Origin: Acidobacteriaceae bacterium
Lineage (GTDB): Bacteria > Acidobacteriota > Terriglobia > Terriglobales > Acidobacteriaceae
Direction of reading: 5' to 3'
DNA length: 64,000 nucleotides
Assembly (NCBI GenBank): GCA_003134995.1
Contig: PLDC01000024.1
Span: 124,001-188,000, forward strand
Both the position numbers and the translations under genes were made by a program. Every line of letters begins with the position of its first letter. Positions within the stretch are counted from its first letter, which is position 1. Positions 51,460 through 58,855 of this stretch are shown here, piece after piece. The notes below the pieces were generated by a model. That model was not told the DNA's origin. It searched no databases and saw only the letters and a program-made list of their open reading frames with translations.

Positions 51460-54312
51460 ATGAACAAAGAGTTATTTGTCTCTTCCACGCCTCACGAGAC
51501 CAAGGTCGGGCTGGTGGAAGACGATCTGCTCGCGGAAATCTACCTCGAGCGCGAAAATGAATACACCCTAGCCGGCTCCATCTACAAAGGACGCGTCACC
51601 CGCGTGCTGCCTGGCATGCAGTCCGCCTTCGTCGACATCGGCCTTGAGCGCGATGCCTTCCTCTACGTTTCCGACTTTATGGAGTTGGAGGAGCACGACG
51701 AGGATCTAACCGACGTCGTCCCCGCGAACCGCGGCGTGCAGGATATGCGGCAGCCTGCCCGGGAAGAATCCACCGAAGTCGAAGCGCACTCGCATGAAGC
51801 CGAGGATGCACCACCCGAGACGGAGAGTTTCGGCAACGCTGCCAATCAGGATTTCGTCGAAACTGAAGAGCCGGCAGAGTCTCAGTCTTCGGTCGCTGCT
51901 CCGGATGCGTCCGGCAGTGGCGTATCTCAGGACCGTGATCGCGGAGCTTATCGCGGACGCCGTCGTCGTCGTGGCGGCCGTCGCGATGGCCGCAGTGACG
52001 GACGCGGTGACAATCGTGATCGCAACTCGGAACCGCGTTTGCCTCGGCCCGTAGTCGAGAGCGCTCCTATCCCACCACCGGCACCTACTTTTACCCCGGC
52101 TGCTCCTCGGCATGAATCAAGCCGAAGCCAACAGTTTGGTCCGCCCGCGGGATATCAGCCGATTCTGCTGCCCGGCGAGTCGATTTCCAAGTACCGCGGC
52201 CTAGCGCCGACTCCAGTAGTTCCGGAGCGAGCTTCGCAGGAAACTCCTGGCGCGCGGAATTTCGCTCCATCAACCACTCCTGCGAATTTGGCGGAGCCGG
52301 TCGCTCCGCTGGCTGCTGCTTTTCCGGAGGACGAACCGGTCTTCGCCAGCGCCGCGGCTGGCGTTGTCGAAGCTCCGCGAGCATACGCACCACCTGCGGT
52401 AGAGAACCGCAGCACTCCAGTTCCGGTTTCTGAAACCTCGACCACCGTGGATTGGAACCGCGAATTTCGTCGCCAGGACCTGGCGAACGCGCCTACTTCT
52501 GCTGTGGTCACCGAAGTCCCGGAAGCTTCCGCACAGCCCGTTGAACCCGTTGAAGAAGAGGAATTCGTCGAAGAAGCAGACGAGATGGTGGTGGATTCCG
52601 AGGAGGCAAATCAGCGGAAGCTTCAGGTTCTCGAAACCCAAGCTCCTGCCTTCGCCGCGCCCGGAACCCTCGAAGAAGAAACCATCGACGAAGAAGAAGC
52701 GGACACCGTCCGCTACGAACAATCCTCCGACGAAGGCTACGATGAATTCGAGGAAGAGACGCGCGCCGCCGGTCAGATTGCCGAAGTCCGCGAGACTGTG
52801 GATGAAATCCACATGGCCTCCCTAGCCGAGGCAGGAGTCGTGCCGCCTGCGGACGGCAGCGTGGGCGAAGACGACTCCGAAGAATTGGAACTCGAAGAAG
52901 CGCAGGCTGAAGCCGAGGCATTGCTCGACGCCGAAGCCCGCGGCAACGGCGAAGTCGATGCCCGCGCGGAAGTTCGCGCCCCTGCAGGAACCGCCGGCTA
53001 CACGCAGCGTGCGCCGCGTCCGCAGCGCCCCGGTTATGATCGCCAACGTGGAGGCCGCCGCAGTGGTGGTGGCGGGCGCCGCTTCCCGCGCCGCCAGTCA
53101 GCGCAGGAAGTCCCAAAGATTTCCGACTTGCTAAAAGAAGGTCAGGAAATCCTGGTGCAGATTGCCAAAGAGCCAATCGGCAAGAAAGGCGCGCGCATCA
53201 CCAGCCACATCGCGTTGCCCGGACGTTTCTTGGTCTACATGCCGACGGTCAACCATACCGGAGTCTCGCGCAAGATCGCGTCCGACGAAGAGCGCCAGCG
53301 CCTCAAGCGCATCGTGATGAGCGAGCGCGATAACGGCCACGGCGGCTTCATCGTTCGCACCGCCGCTCAAAACGCAGGCGAGGACGAACTCCGCGCCGAC
53401 ATCCGCTTTCTCAAAGGCCTCTGGAACGACATCAAGAGCCGCGCCGAAGCCTCCAAGCCGCCCGCGCTGATCTATCACGATCTCAACGTAGTCGAGCGCG
53501 TGCTGCGCGACCAGGTCACGTCTGACTTCTCCGTAATCTGGGTCGACACTGAACCGGAGTACGAGCGCATTCTCCGCTTCTTCAATCGTTTTCAGCCGGG
53601 ACTCGTGAAGCGCGTGAAACTCTTCACCAAAGAGACGCCGCTGTTCGAGCAGTTCGGCCTCAAAGAAGAAATGGATAAGGCGCTCAAGTCGAAAGTCTGG
53701 CTCAAGAGCGGCGGCTACATCGTCATCAACCAGACCGAAGCGCTGGTCGCCATCGACATCAACACCGGCAAGTACGTAGGCAAAACCTCGCGCCTCGAAG
53801 ACACCATCGTCAAAACCAACGTGGACGCGATCAAAGAAATCGTTCGCCAGATTCGCCTGCGAGATCTCGGCGGCATCATCATCATCGACTTCATCGATAT
53901 GGACGAGCGCCGCAACCGCCAGCGCGTAATGCAAGCGCTAGAAGAAGAACTTCGCCACGACCGCGCGCCGTCGAAGGTTCTCCAGTTCAACGACTTCGGC
54001 CTGGTAGCCATCACCCGCAAGCGCGTGAAGCAATCGCTCGAACGCACCATCGGCGCCCCATGTCCCTATTGCCAATCGACAGGCTACGTAAAATCGCTGA
54101 CCACCGTAGCGAACGAAATCTACGTCGAGATGCGCAAGATGGCAAAACACCTGGTGCAGGAAGACGTAATGCTGCGCGTGCATCCCGATGTAGCCAAAGA
54201 ATTGAAGGCCAACAACGGCCGCCTCCTGAACGAAATGGAAGAACTGACCAAGCGCACCATCATCGTAAAAAGCGACCCCGCCCTGCATCAGGAGCAGTTC
54301 GACATTAACTAG
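51460..54312 (+). CDS. rng: Ribonuclease E/G with a very long insert in the S1 domain
   Basis: About 950 residues. The start (ELFVSSTPHETKVGLVEDDLLAEIYLER, then SIYKGRVTRVLPGMQSAFVDIGLERDAFLYVSD) is the RNase E/G S1-domain opening. The S1 domain resumes only near residue 547 (ISDLLKEGQEILVQIAKEPIGKKGARITSHI). About 460 residues between are inserted: Arg/Gly-rich (RGRRRRRGGRRDGR), Pro/Ala-rich and then strongly acidic. The catalytic part is normal: ALVAIDINTGKYVGK and IIIIDFIDMD supply the metal-binding Asp residues, and CPYCQSTG is the Zn-link. ATG 51460 follows GGAG by five bases. It processes rRNA and decays mRNA. Confidence 0.93.
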   Translation: MNKELFVSSTPHETKVGLVEDDLLAEIYLERENEYTLAGSIYKGRVTRVLPGMQSAFVDIGLERDAFLYVSDFMELEEHDEDLTDVVPANRGVQDMRQPAREESTEVEAHSHEAEDAPPETESFGNAANQDFVETEEPAESQSSVAAPDASGSGVSQDRDRGAYRGRRRRRGGRRDGRSDGRGDNRDRNSEPRLPRPVVESAPIPPPAPTFTPAAPRHESSRSQQFGPPAGYQPILLPGESISKYRGLAPTPVVPERASQETPGARNFAPSTTPANLAEPVAPLAAAFPEDEPVFASAAAGVVEAPRAYAPPAVENRSTPVPVSETSTTVDWNREFRRQDLANAPTSAVVTEVPEASAQPVEPVEEEEFVEEADEMVVDSEEANQRKLQVLETQAPAFAAPGTLEEETIDEEEADTVRYEQSSDEGYDEFEEETRAAGQIAEVRETVDEIHMASLAEAGVVPPADGSVGEDDSEELELEEAQAEAEALLDAEARGNGEVDARAEVRAPAGTAGYTQRAPRPQRPGYDRQRGGRRSGGGGRRFPRRQSAQEVPKISDLLKEGQEILVQIAKEPIGKKGARITSHIALPGRFLVYMPTVNHTGVSRKIASDEERQRLKRIVMSERDNGHGGFIVRTAAQNAGEDELRADIRFLKGLWNDIKSRAEASKPPALIYHDLNVVERVLRDQVTSDFSVIWVDTEPEYERILRFFNRFQPGLVKRVKLFTKETPLFEQFGLKEEMDKALKSKVWLKSGGYIVINQTEALVAIDINTGKYVGKTSRLEDTIVKTNVDAIKEIVRQIRLRDLGGIIIIDFIDMDERRNRQRVMQALEEELRHDRAPSKVLQFNDFGLVAITRKRVKQSLERTIGAPCPYCQSTGYVKSLTTVANEIYVEMRKMAKHLVQEDVMLRVHPDVAKELKANNGRLLNEMEELTKRTIIVKSDPALHQEQFDIN

Positions 54313-54345
54313 CTGTCAGCCGTCTGCTATCAGCCGTCAGCAAAA
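54311..54345. repeat. Heptamer array J: AGCCGTC units over the RNase stop codon
   Basis: Units agctgtc, agccgtc, tgctatc, agccgtc and agcaaaa. The first two bases of the array are the last two of the TAG stop of the RNase gene (54310-54312). Confidence 0.82.
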
Positions 54346-54357
54346 GTGCCCATGTGG

Positions 54358-54599
54358 GGACAGCCGCCCTCGGCTGTCCGCCGGGCAAGGCCTGGCTGCT
54401 TGCCATTGCCACTGATTTTCGACCCGGATGGGAACGGTACGTTCGGGAAGGGCACGGCTTCAGCCGTACCACAGAAAGCCAAGAAGGACGCGGGCTTCAG
54501 AAGGTGCGTGAGAACTAGATCCGCGCTCTGGTGGTGGAATGAATTTCGATGGTTCAGCCGCGCAGCGGCGAAAGAATGCAGCCACGGCGCAAGCCGTGG
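54358..54599. repeat. Cluster of four perfect hairpins
   Basis: Stems: GGACAGCCG/CGGCTGTCC (54358-54379), ACGGCT/AGCCGT (54454-54467), GCCGC/GCGGC (54557-54569) and CCACGGC/GCCGTGG (54582-54599), with loops of two to four bases. They lie in the convergent gap 54313-54713, which has no gene. Their style (perfect stem, loops such as TTC or GCAA) matches 24338-24388 and 22833-22853. Confidence 0.6.
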
Positions 54600-54612
54600 G
54601 TAGAATGTGCGG

Positions 54613-54710
54613 GAACTGAGAGCTGAGAACCGGGAACTGAGAGCTGAGAACCGAGAACCGAGAACTGAGAATTGAGAACTGAGAACTGAGAACTGAGAAC
54701 TGAGAACTGA
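54613..54710. repeat. Heptamer array K: fourteen GAACTGA-type units
   Basis: Fourteen consecutive units in strict 7-base phase, eight of them exactly gaactga, the rest gagctga, gaaccga, gaaccgg or gaattga. The exact copies cluster at the right end, as expected if new units are added there. The array stops three bases before the stop codon of the minus-strand gene at 54714. It is the longest array in the window and uses the same word as array A at cheR. Confidence 0.96.
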
Positions 54711-54713
54711 AAA

Positions 54714-56267
54714 CTAGCTTCCCGGATGAGCCAGAGCCTTTACGGCGAGATCAGATCGAACGCGTAGTTTGTGCACCGTTTCATGAATCGCGACGGCAGA
54801 TGCATTGCTATCTGCGCCCTTGGCGACGGCGACAGCCTCTTCCGTCGTGGTGCTGGCGATTTCGAGCAGGGCTACGAGCGCGTCGGCATGCAACTTCCAC
54901 AGCGACGACATGCTATGGCTGCGCTTGAGTTCCTCGAGTTCGGTGTTCACGCGAGCCACGCAGGAAACCATGCGGATTAGCGTGCGCGCAACATCGGCGC
55001 GAAGGCTTTTCTCCTCGAGGAAGCTTGCATTGTAGGCTTCGGCTTCGGCCGTAGTTAGTGTCAGATTGAAAAAGCGCATCGGGACAATCTGCCGATACTT
55101 GGGATCAGCAACGCGCACAAAGACTCGGATCGATTCTTCAACGCGGCGCAGTTTGCCTTCTTCGGCAGAGATTTGCTGGGCCGTGATTGCCGGCGCCTGA
55201 AAGGCCTGCGCTGGAACGGGCTCTTTTGCGGCCGCAACTCGCGCAGCCTTGGCAGCAGCAGCCGCGCCCGAAGATTTCGTTGTGCCTCCGCCCGAAGGCG
55301 CAAGCAACGACTTGCGAATCGGTGGACGCCGGTCGAGTTCTTTTTTCAAGCGCGAGACACGGCGAAATTTTTCCAGAGCGCTGCCGTAGTCGGCTTGCAG
55401 CATTTCTTTCTGTTCGATCGCGGCTACGTGGTCGACCGTGACTTCTACGCCGTCGACGGTGCTGAGAATGCTGCCTCCCATCTCATCGAGAGCCTGGGCG
55501 AATTGCTTGATTTCTCCCAGAGCCTTTTCGAAGAGCTGGTCAAAGCGCGCGCCGAACGCCGCGTTGTGGGCGGCGACCGTCGCCAGCACGCCGGGATGAT
55601 AAAACGAAGCGTCCAGCCAGCGCTTCAGTTCGCGCACTCGCGAGATGATGCCGGAATCGATAAGCGAATTGAAATCGCGGTAACGGGCGATCTCCTCGCG
55701 CAAGGGATCGAAGTTGCGCAACAGTTGCACGTGTTCTTCCGGAAGCGAAGGCACATCGGTGTCGGCAAGAATTTCGATCAGGGCAATTTCAAATGGAGAG
55801 AGCGGCAAAGATCCGTCGAGTCCGTAACCGTGCTGCTGCCATTGCCCGTGGACTCGGGGATGACGATAAAGGAAAGTAGAAATCAGATCGGTCTTGTCGC
55901 GGTTGACTTCGCTGGGCTCGCGGCGGCGCACGAAGTAACGAAGCAGGGCCTCGGCAACTTCGGAATCTGTTTCGGGAGTCAGCGCGTGGCGCAGCATCGC
56001 GGGCGTGATAGCCATATCGAGCAGGTGCAGCCAGCGATACATCCGCGAAAGAGTTTCGGGAAGGTCGGATTCAGAATGGCGAAGCGAGACTTCGTCGAGC
56101 CCGCTCGGAATGGGCACATCGCCGCCGAGCGAATCGCGCATCAGCTTCTGATAAAAACCCTGGACAGTCGCCAGGATTGCTAACTCAAATTTAAGATCCT
56201 CGGCCAAGAAACGCTCCCGCGAGCGGGAATTTCCCCCTCGGTTAAAGGATTCTTTACTGCTGTTCAA
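54714..56267 (-). CDS. Hypothetical helical protein, 517 residues
   Basis: I do not recognise the family. The protein is soluble and mostly helical. A flexible Ala/Gly/Pro/Ser linker around residues 325-360 (SGGGTTKSSGAAAAAK) divides it into an N-terminal part with Leu-rich helices (LSRMYRWLHLLDMAITPAMLRHAL) and a C-terminal part (SMSSLWKLHADALVALLEIASTTTEEAVAVAK). There is no signal peptide and no catalytic motif. It stands alone between heptamer array K and purU. Codon use looks native. Confidence 0.75.
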   Translation of the reverse strand: MNSSKESFNRGGNSRSRERFLAEDLKFELAILATVQGFYQKLMRDSLGGDVPIPSGLDEVSLRHSESDLPETLSRMYRWLHLLDMAITPAMLRHALTPETDSEVAEALLRYFVRRREPSEVNRDKTDLISTFLYRHPRVHGQWQQHGYGLDGSLPLSPFEIALIEILADTDVPSLPEEHVQLLRNFDPLREEIARYRDFNSLIDSGIISRVRELKRWLDASFYHPGVLATVAAHNAAFGARFDQLFEKALGEIKQFAQALDEMGGSILSTVDGVEVTVDHVAAIEQKEMLQADYGSALEKFRRVSRLKKELDRRPPIRKSLLAPSGGGTTKSSGAAAAAKAARVAAAKEPVPAQAFQAPAITAQQISAEEGKLRRVEESIRVFVRVADPKYRQIVPMRFFNLTLTTAEAEAYNASFLEEKSLRADVARTLIRMVSCVARVNTELEELKRSHSMSSLWKLHADALVALLEIASTTTEEAVAVAKGADSNASAVAIHETVHKLRVRSDLAVKALAHPGS

Positions 56268-56371
56268 GTAAAGATGAAAGTCACCGAGGCTGCAAGTTAC
56301 CAGCGGAGCGAGACTTTTACGTCCGCTTCCGATCTCTGGAAGTGCATGGCCTTTCGGGCACTGAGGTGAGG

Positions 56372-57253
56372 TTAGAAAACCACGGTTTTGTTGCCGTAAA
56401 GAAGCACGCGATTTTCAATGTGCCAGCGAACTGCGCGGGATAGTACGACTTTTTCGAGATCGCGGCCTTTGCGGATTAAATCTTCGACCGTATCGCGGTG
56501 AGAGACTCGGACGACATCCTGTTCGATGATGGGCCCGTCGTCGAGGACCTCGGTGACATAGTGGCTGGTTGCGCCTATGAGCTTTACGCCGCGCTCGAAT
56601 GCTTGATGGTATGGTCGAGCGCCGATGAAGGCGGGCAGAAATGAGTGATGGATGTTGATGATGCGCTGCGGATAGCGGTTGACGAAATCGTTGGAGAGAA
56701 TCTGCATGTAGCGGGCGAGGACCAGGAAGTCGGCTTTGTGGTCTTCGATCAAAGTTTGAATTTGATCCTCGGCTTGTGGCTTGTTGTCTTTGGTGATTGA
56801 GATGATCGCGTAAGGAATTTTGTAAAAATCGGCGATGGGTTGGTTGTCGGGATGGTTGGAGACAATCAGCGGGATGTCGCACGCTAGCTCGCCACTCTGG
56901 TGACGGTAGAGAAGGTCGACGAGGCAATGATCGTATTTGGAAACCAGGATGATCATGCGTGGGCGATGCGAGGACTGCGCCAGACGCCATTTCATCTGAA
57001 ACTTTTCGGCGATGGCAGAGAAATGCTTGCTGAAGTCAGCGAGGTCTTTGTCGGCGAGATCTTTTCCAGGTAGATCGATGTCGAAATCTTTGGGATCGAA
57101 TTCGACGCGCATTAAGAAGAGGCCGGATTCTTCGTCGGCGTGTTCGTCGGCGTGCAGGATGTTGCCGCCGTGGCGATAGACGAAGTCGGCGATAGTGGCG
57201 ACTTCGCCTTTCGCGTCGGGGCAGGAGATTAGGAGGATGGCGGAATTCTTCAT
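56372..57253 (-). CDS. purU: Formyltetrahydrofolate deformylase PurU
   Basis: A 293-residue enzyme hydrolysing 10-formyl-THF to formate and THF, supplying formate for PurT and balancing one-carbon pools. The N-terminal ACT domain (about 1-85, SAILLISCPDAKGEVATIADFVYRHGGN) senses glycine/methionine in other bacteria. The hydrolase domain has INIHHSFLPAFIGARPYHQAF (catalytic Asn/His) and LDDGPIIEQDVVRVSHRD (catalytic Asp). The gene is complete. A duplicate of its first 40 codons lies upstream at 57687-57833, with the DUF1801 gene between them. Confidence 0.95.
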   Translation of the reverse strand: MKNSAILLISCPDAKGEVATIADFVYRHGGNILHADEHADEESGLFLMRVEFDPKDFDIDLPGKDLADKDLADFSKHFSAIAEKFQMKWRLAQSSHRPRMIILVSKYDHCLVDLLYRHQSGELACDIPLIVSNHPDNQPIADFYKIPYAIISITKDNKPQAEDQIQTLIEDHKADFLVLARYMQILSNDFVNRYPQRIINIHHSFLPAFIGARPYHQAFERGVKLIGATSHYVTEVLDDGPIIEQDVVRVSHRDTVEDLIRKGRDLEKVVLSRAVRWHIENRVLLYGNKTVVF

Positions 57254-57272
57254 GGCTGGGAAGGCGACGCGG

Positions 57273-57680
57273 TCAGCGGCCTTTCTTGCGTTCGAGTTCT
57301 TTGATCCGAGCCTTGAGCATCTTTTTCAGGAGGGTTGCGGGAAGAGGCTTGTCCGGCGCGAAGCGGATGGTGCCTTTCGCCGTTTTGAGGTTCTTGAGTT
57401 CGTCTTTGAACTCTATGATTGGACCCGCTCCCGGGAACAGGCTGCAATGGTCCGAGAATGCAGCGAAGCTCGCGAGCATTCCTTTGTATTCGAATGTCGG
57501 GATACCATAGCTGATGCACTCGGTCGCCTCAGGCGGTGCAGCGGAGCGAATGACGGCGCGAACCTTCTTCAAGGTGGTGCGGGCGGGCTCGGGGATTCCT
57601 GCAAGATATTCGTCCACGTTATTGACACCAGTTTTGGGCTTTCTGTTCGCAGCTTTTTTGCCTGATTTTGTCTTTTTCAT
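57273..57680 (-). CDS. DUF1801 (YdhG-like) protein
   Basis: A 135-residue protein of the DUF1801 family: VDEYLAGIPEPARTTLKKVRAVIRSAAPPEATECISYGIPTFEYKGM, then DHCSLFPGAGPIIEFKDELKNLKTAKGTIRF and a basic end. An iron-chaperone-like role has been proposed for relatives, but function is not settled. The first 17 residues are Lys-rich. It begins six bases after the end of the purU fragment and stops 19 bases before purU. Confidence 0.88.
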   Translation of the reverse strand: MKKTKSGKKAANRKPKTGVNNVDEYLAGIPEPARTTLKKVRAVIRSAAPPEATECISYGIPTFEYKGMLASFAAFSDHCSLFPGAGPIIEFKDELKNLKTAKGTIRFAPDKPLPATLLKKMLKARIKELERKKGR

Positions 57681-57686
57681 CTGTGG

Positions 57687-57833
57687 TCATTTCAAGTCTA
57701 CGCCCGAGGCGTCGTCGGCGTGCTCGTCGGCGTGCAGAATGTTGCCGCCATGGCGGTAGACGAAGTCGGCGATGGTGGCTACTTCGCCTTTCTGGTCAGG
57801 GCAGGAGATGAGGAGGATGGCTGAGGGTTTCAT
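57687..57833 (-). pseudogene. Broken duplicate of the purU N-terminus
   Basis: A 48-codon open frame from ATG 57833 to TGA 57687. Its first 40 residues (starting MKPSAILLISCPDQKGEVAT) match the PurU N-terminus almost residue for residue (start MKNSAILLISCPDAKGEVAT). It diverges after HADEHADDASG and ends VDLK. The DNA identity extends a little into the upstream region. The ACT domain is cut in half and no hydrolase domain follows, so it is a partial duplication remnant. If translated it could act as a leader peptide for the DUF1801 gene six bases on. Confidence 0.85.
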
Positions 57834-57900
57834 GGTCACGATGCGGCGCGAGTTAGCGGTTTATGCAACCTTAGCGCGATGGCCTAATTGAAAGAGTAAG

Positions 57901-58158
57901 TCACCGAAACCCAAGGCCATCAAGGACAGCGCGATCGACGGATCGTCGGCTTTCGAAGACGTCAATTCCGTGAGACCCCTTGGCGAGTTCTGAGTTGAGC
58001 CACTCGCTTTCCGGTTCTTCCATATATTTCGAAAAGGCGGACTTGAAATCCTGCCAAGATGAGTAGGTTTTGTGAAGAACATCCCCAGATGCTGGATAAG
58101 CATTTACCTTGTGCTCCCCTGAAGAGAGCCTCTGGACATGCAGCCTGTACGCCATCAT
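57901..58158 (-). CDS. Small hypothetical protein
   Basis: 85 codons from ATGATG, with AAGG a few bases upstream that suits the second ATG (58155) best. The product (MAYRLHVQRLSSGEHKVNAY, then SSWQDFKSAFSKYMEEPESEWLNSEL) looks like a real soluble protein, but I know no family. Two other open frames overlap this stretch on the same strand; this one has the most protein-like composition. Confidence 0.5.
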   Translation of the reverse strand: MMAYRLHVQRLSSGEHKVNAYPASGDVLHKTYSSWQDFKSAFSKYMEEPESEWLNSELAKGSHGIDVFESRRSVDRAVLDGLGFR

Positions 58159-58327
58159 AGTGCCTTACTTTCTGAATGCGTCCTAAGTAGAACGGATTCT
58201 GGTCAGGTGCCGTGATTATAATCACCATGTAGGTTCTGGAGGGTAATCGCATCGGCTACGACAGTTATGAACAACGTGGTCGGTGTGGTCGCTTGAACCA
58301 ATTACACTCAAACGCCAAGGAGAAACC

Positions 58328-58786
58328 ATGCAATACCCCAAGATCGTTGTTGCGCTGTGCTTCGCGGCGTGTGTAAGCGGAGCCTTGGCGCAAACCAAAG
58401 AGCAAACCGTGCAATACAACGCACTCGGCGCCGCTGCCGTGCGCGTTGTGCGGGATAAAGGATTCGATGACCCAGACAGTTTTCGAGTTACCGCTGCGTG
58501 GCTAGTCCGTGCCCATGATCCCGATGATCCGAACCTTTTTTGGGTTTGCTTCGTAGGGCGCGCGAAAAATGAAATGGGTGGATACGTCAAAGTTCTCGCA
58601 GAAGCTGAGGTTTCTCTCAGTAAGGGAACTGCCGTCTTCATTATGTCGGGTGCGTCCGACGGCGAAAATGCCAAGTACATCCGTCAGAGTTGCACATCCG
58701 ATCTTGTCGCCAATGGCAACCGTGTATTTGCTGACATAACAGACGCGGCGAAAGCCGCGCTCAAGGCTGATCTCGATAAACAATAA
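58328..58786 (+). CDS. Secreted hypothetical protein
   Basis: A 152-residue protein with a clear signal peptide (MQYPKIVVALCFAACVSGALAQ) and an AAGGAG ribosome site seven bases upstream. The mature part (AVRVVRDKGFDDPDSFRVTAAWLV, FWVCFVGRAKNEMGGYVKVLAEAEV) suggests a small beta-rich periplasmic fold with three Cys residues. No family recognised. It is flanked by minus-strand genes and has its own transcript. Confidence 0.75.
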   Translation: MQYPKIVVALCFAACVSGALAQTKEQTVQYNALGAAAVRVVRDKGFDDPDSFRVTAAWLVRAHDPDDPNLFWVCFVGRAKNEMGGYVKVLAEAEVSLSKGTAVFIMSGASDGENAKYIRQSCTSDLVANGNRVFADITDAAKAALKADLDKQ

Positions 58787-58855
58787 ATGCTGACAAATCG
58801 CCATTTCTCATTGCCCGGGTATGCCACCGGAAGCTAGTCTGATCGAGTAGCGGCC

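Noticed and set aside
54613-54710. Telomere-like or integron-associated repeat
   Set aside because: There is no integrase, no attC structure and no chromosome-end context; it shares its format with the other intergenic arrays.
55173-56183. 336-codon ORF antisense to the 517-residue helical protein
   Set aside because: The opposite strand has a more protein-like composition and a terminal array at its stop; the antisense product has no recognisable motif.
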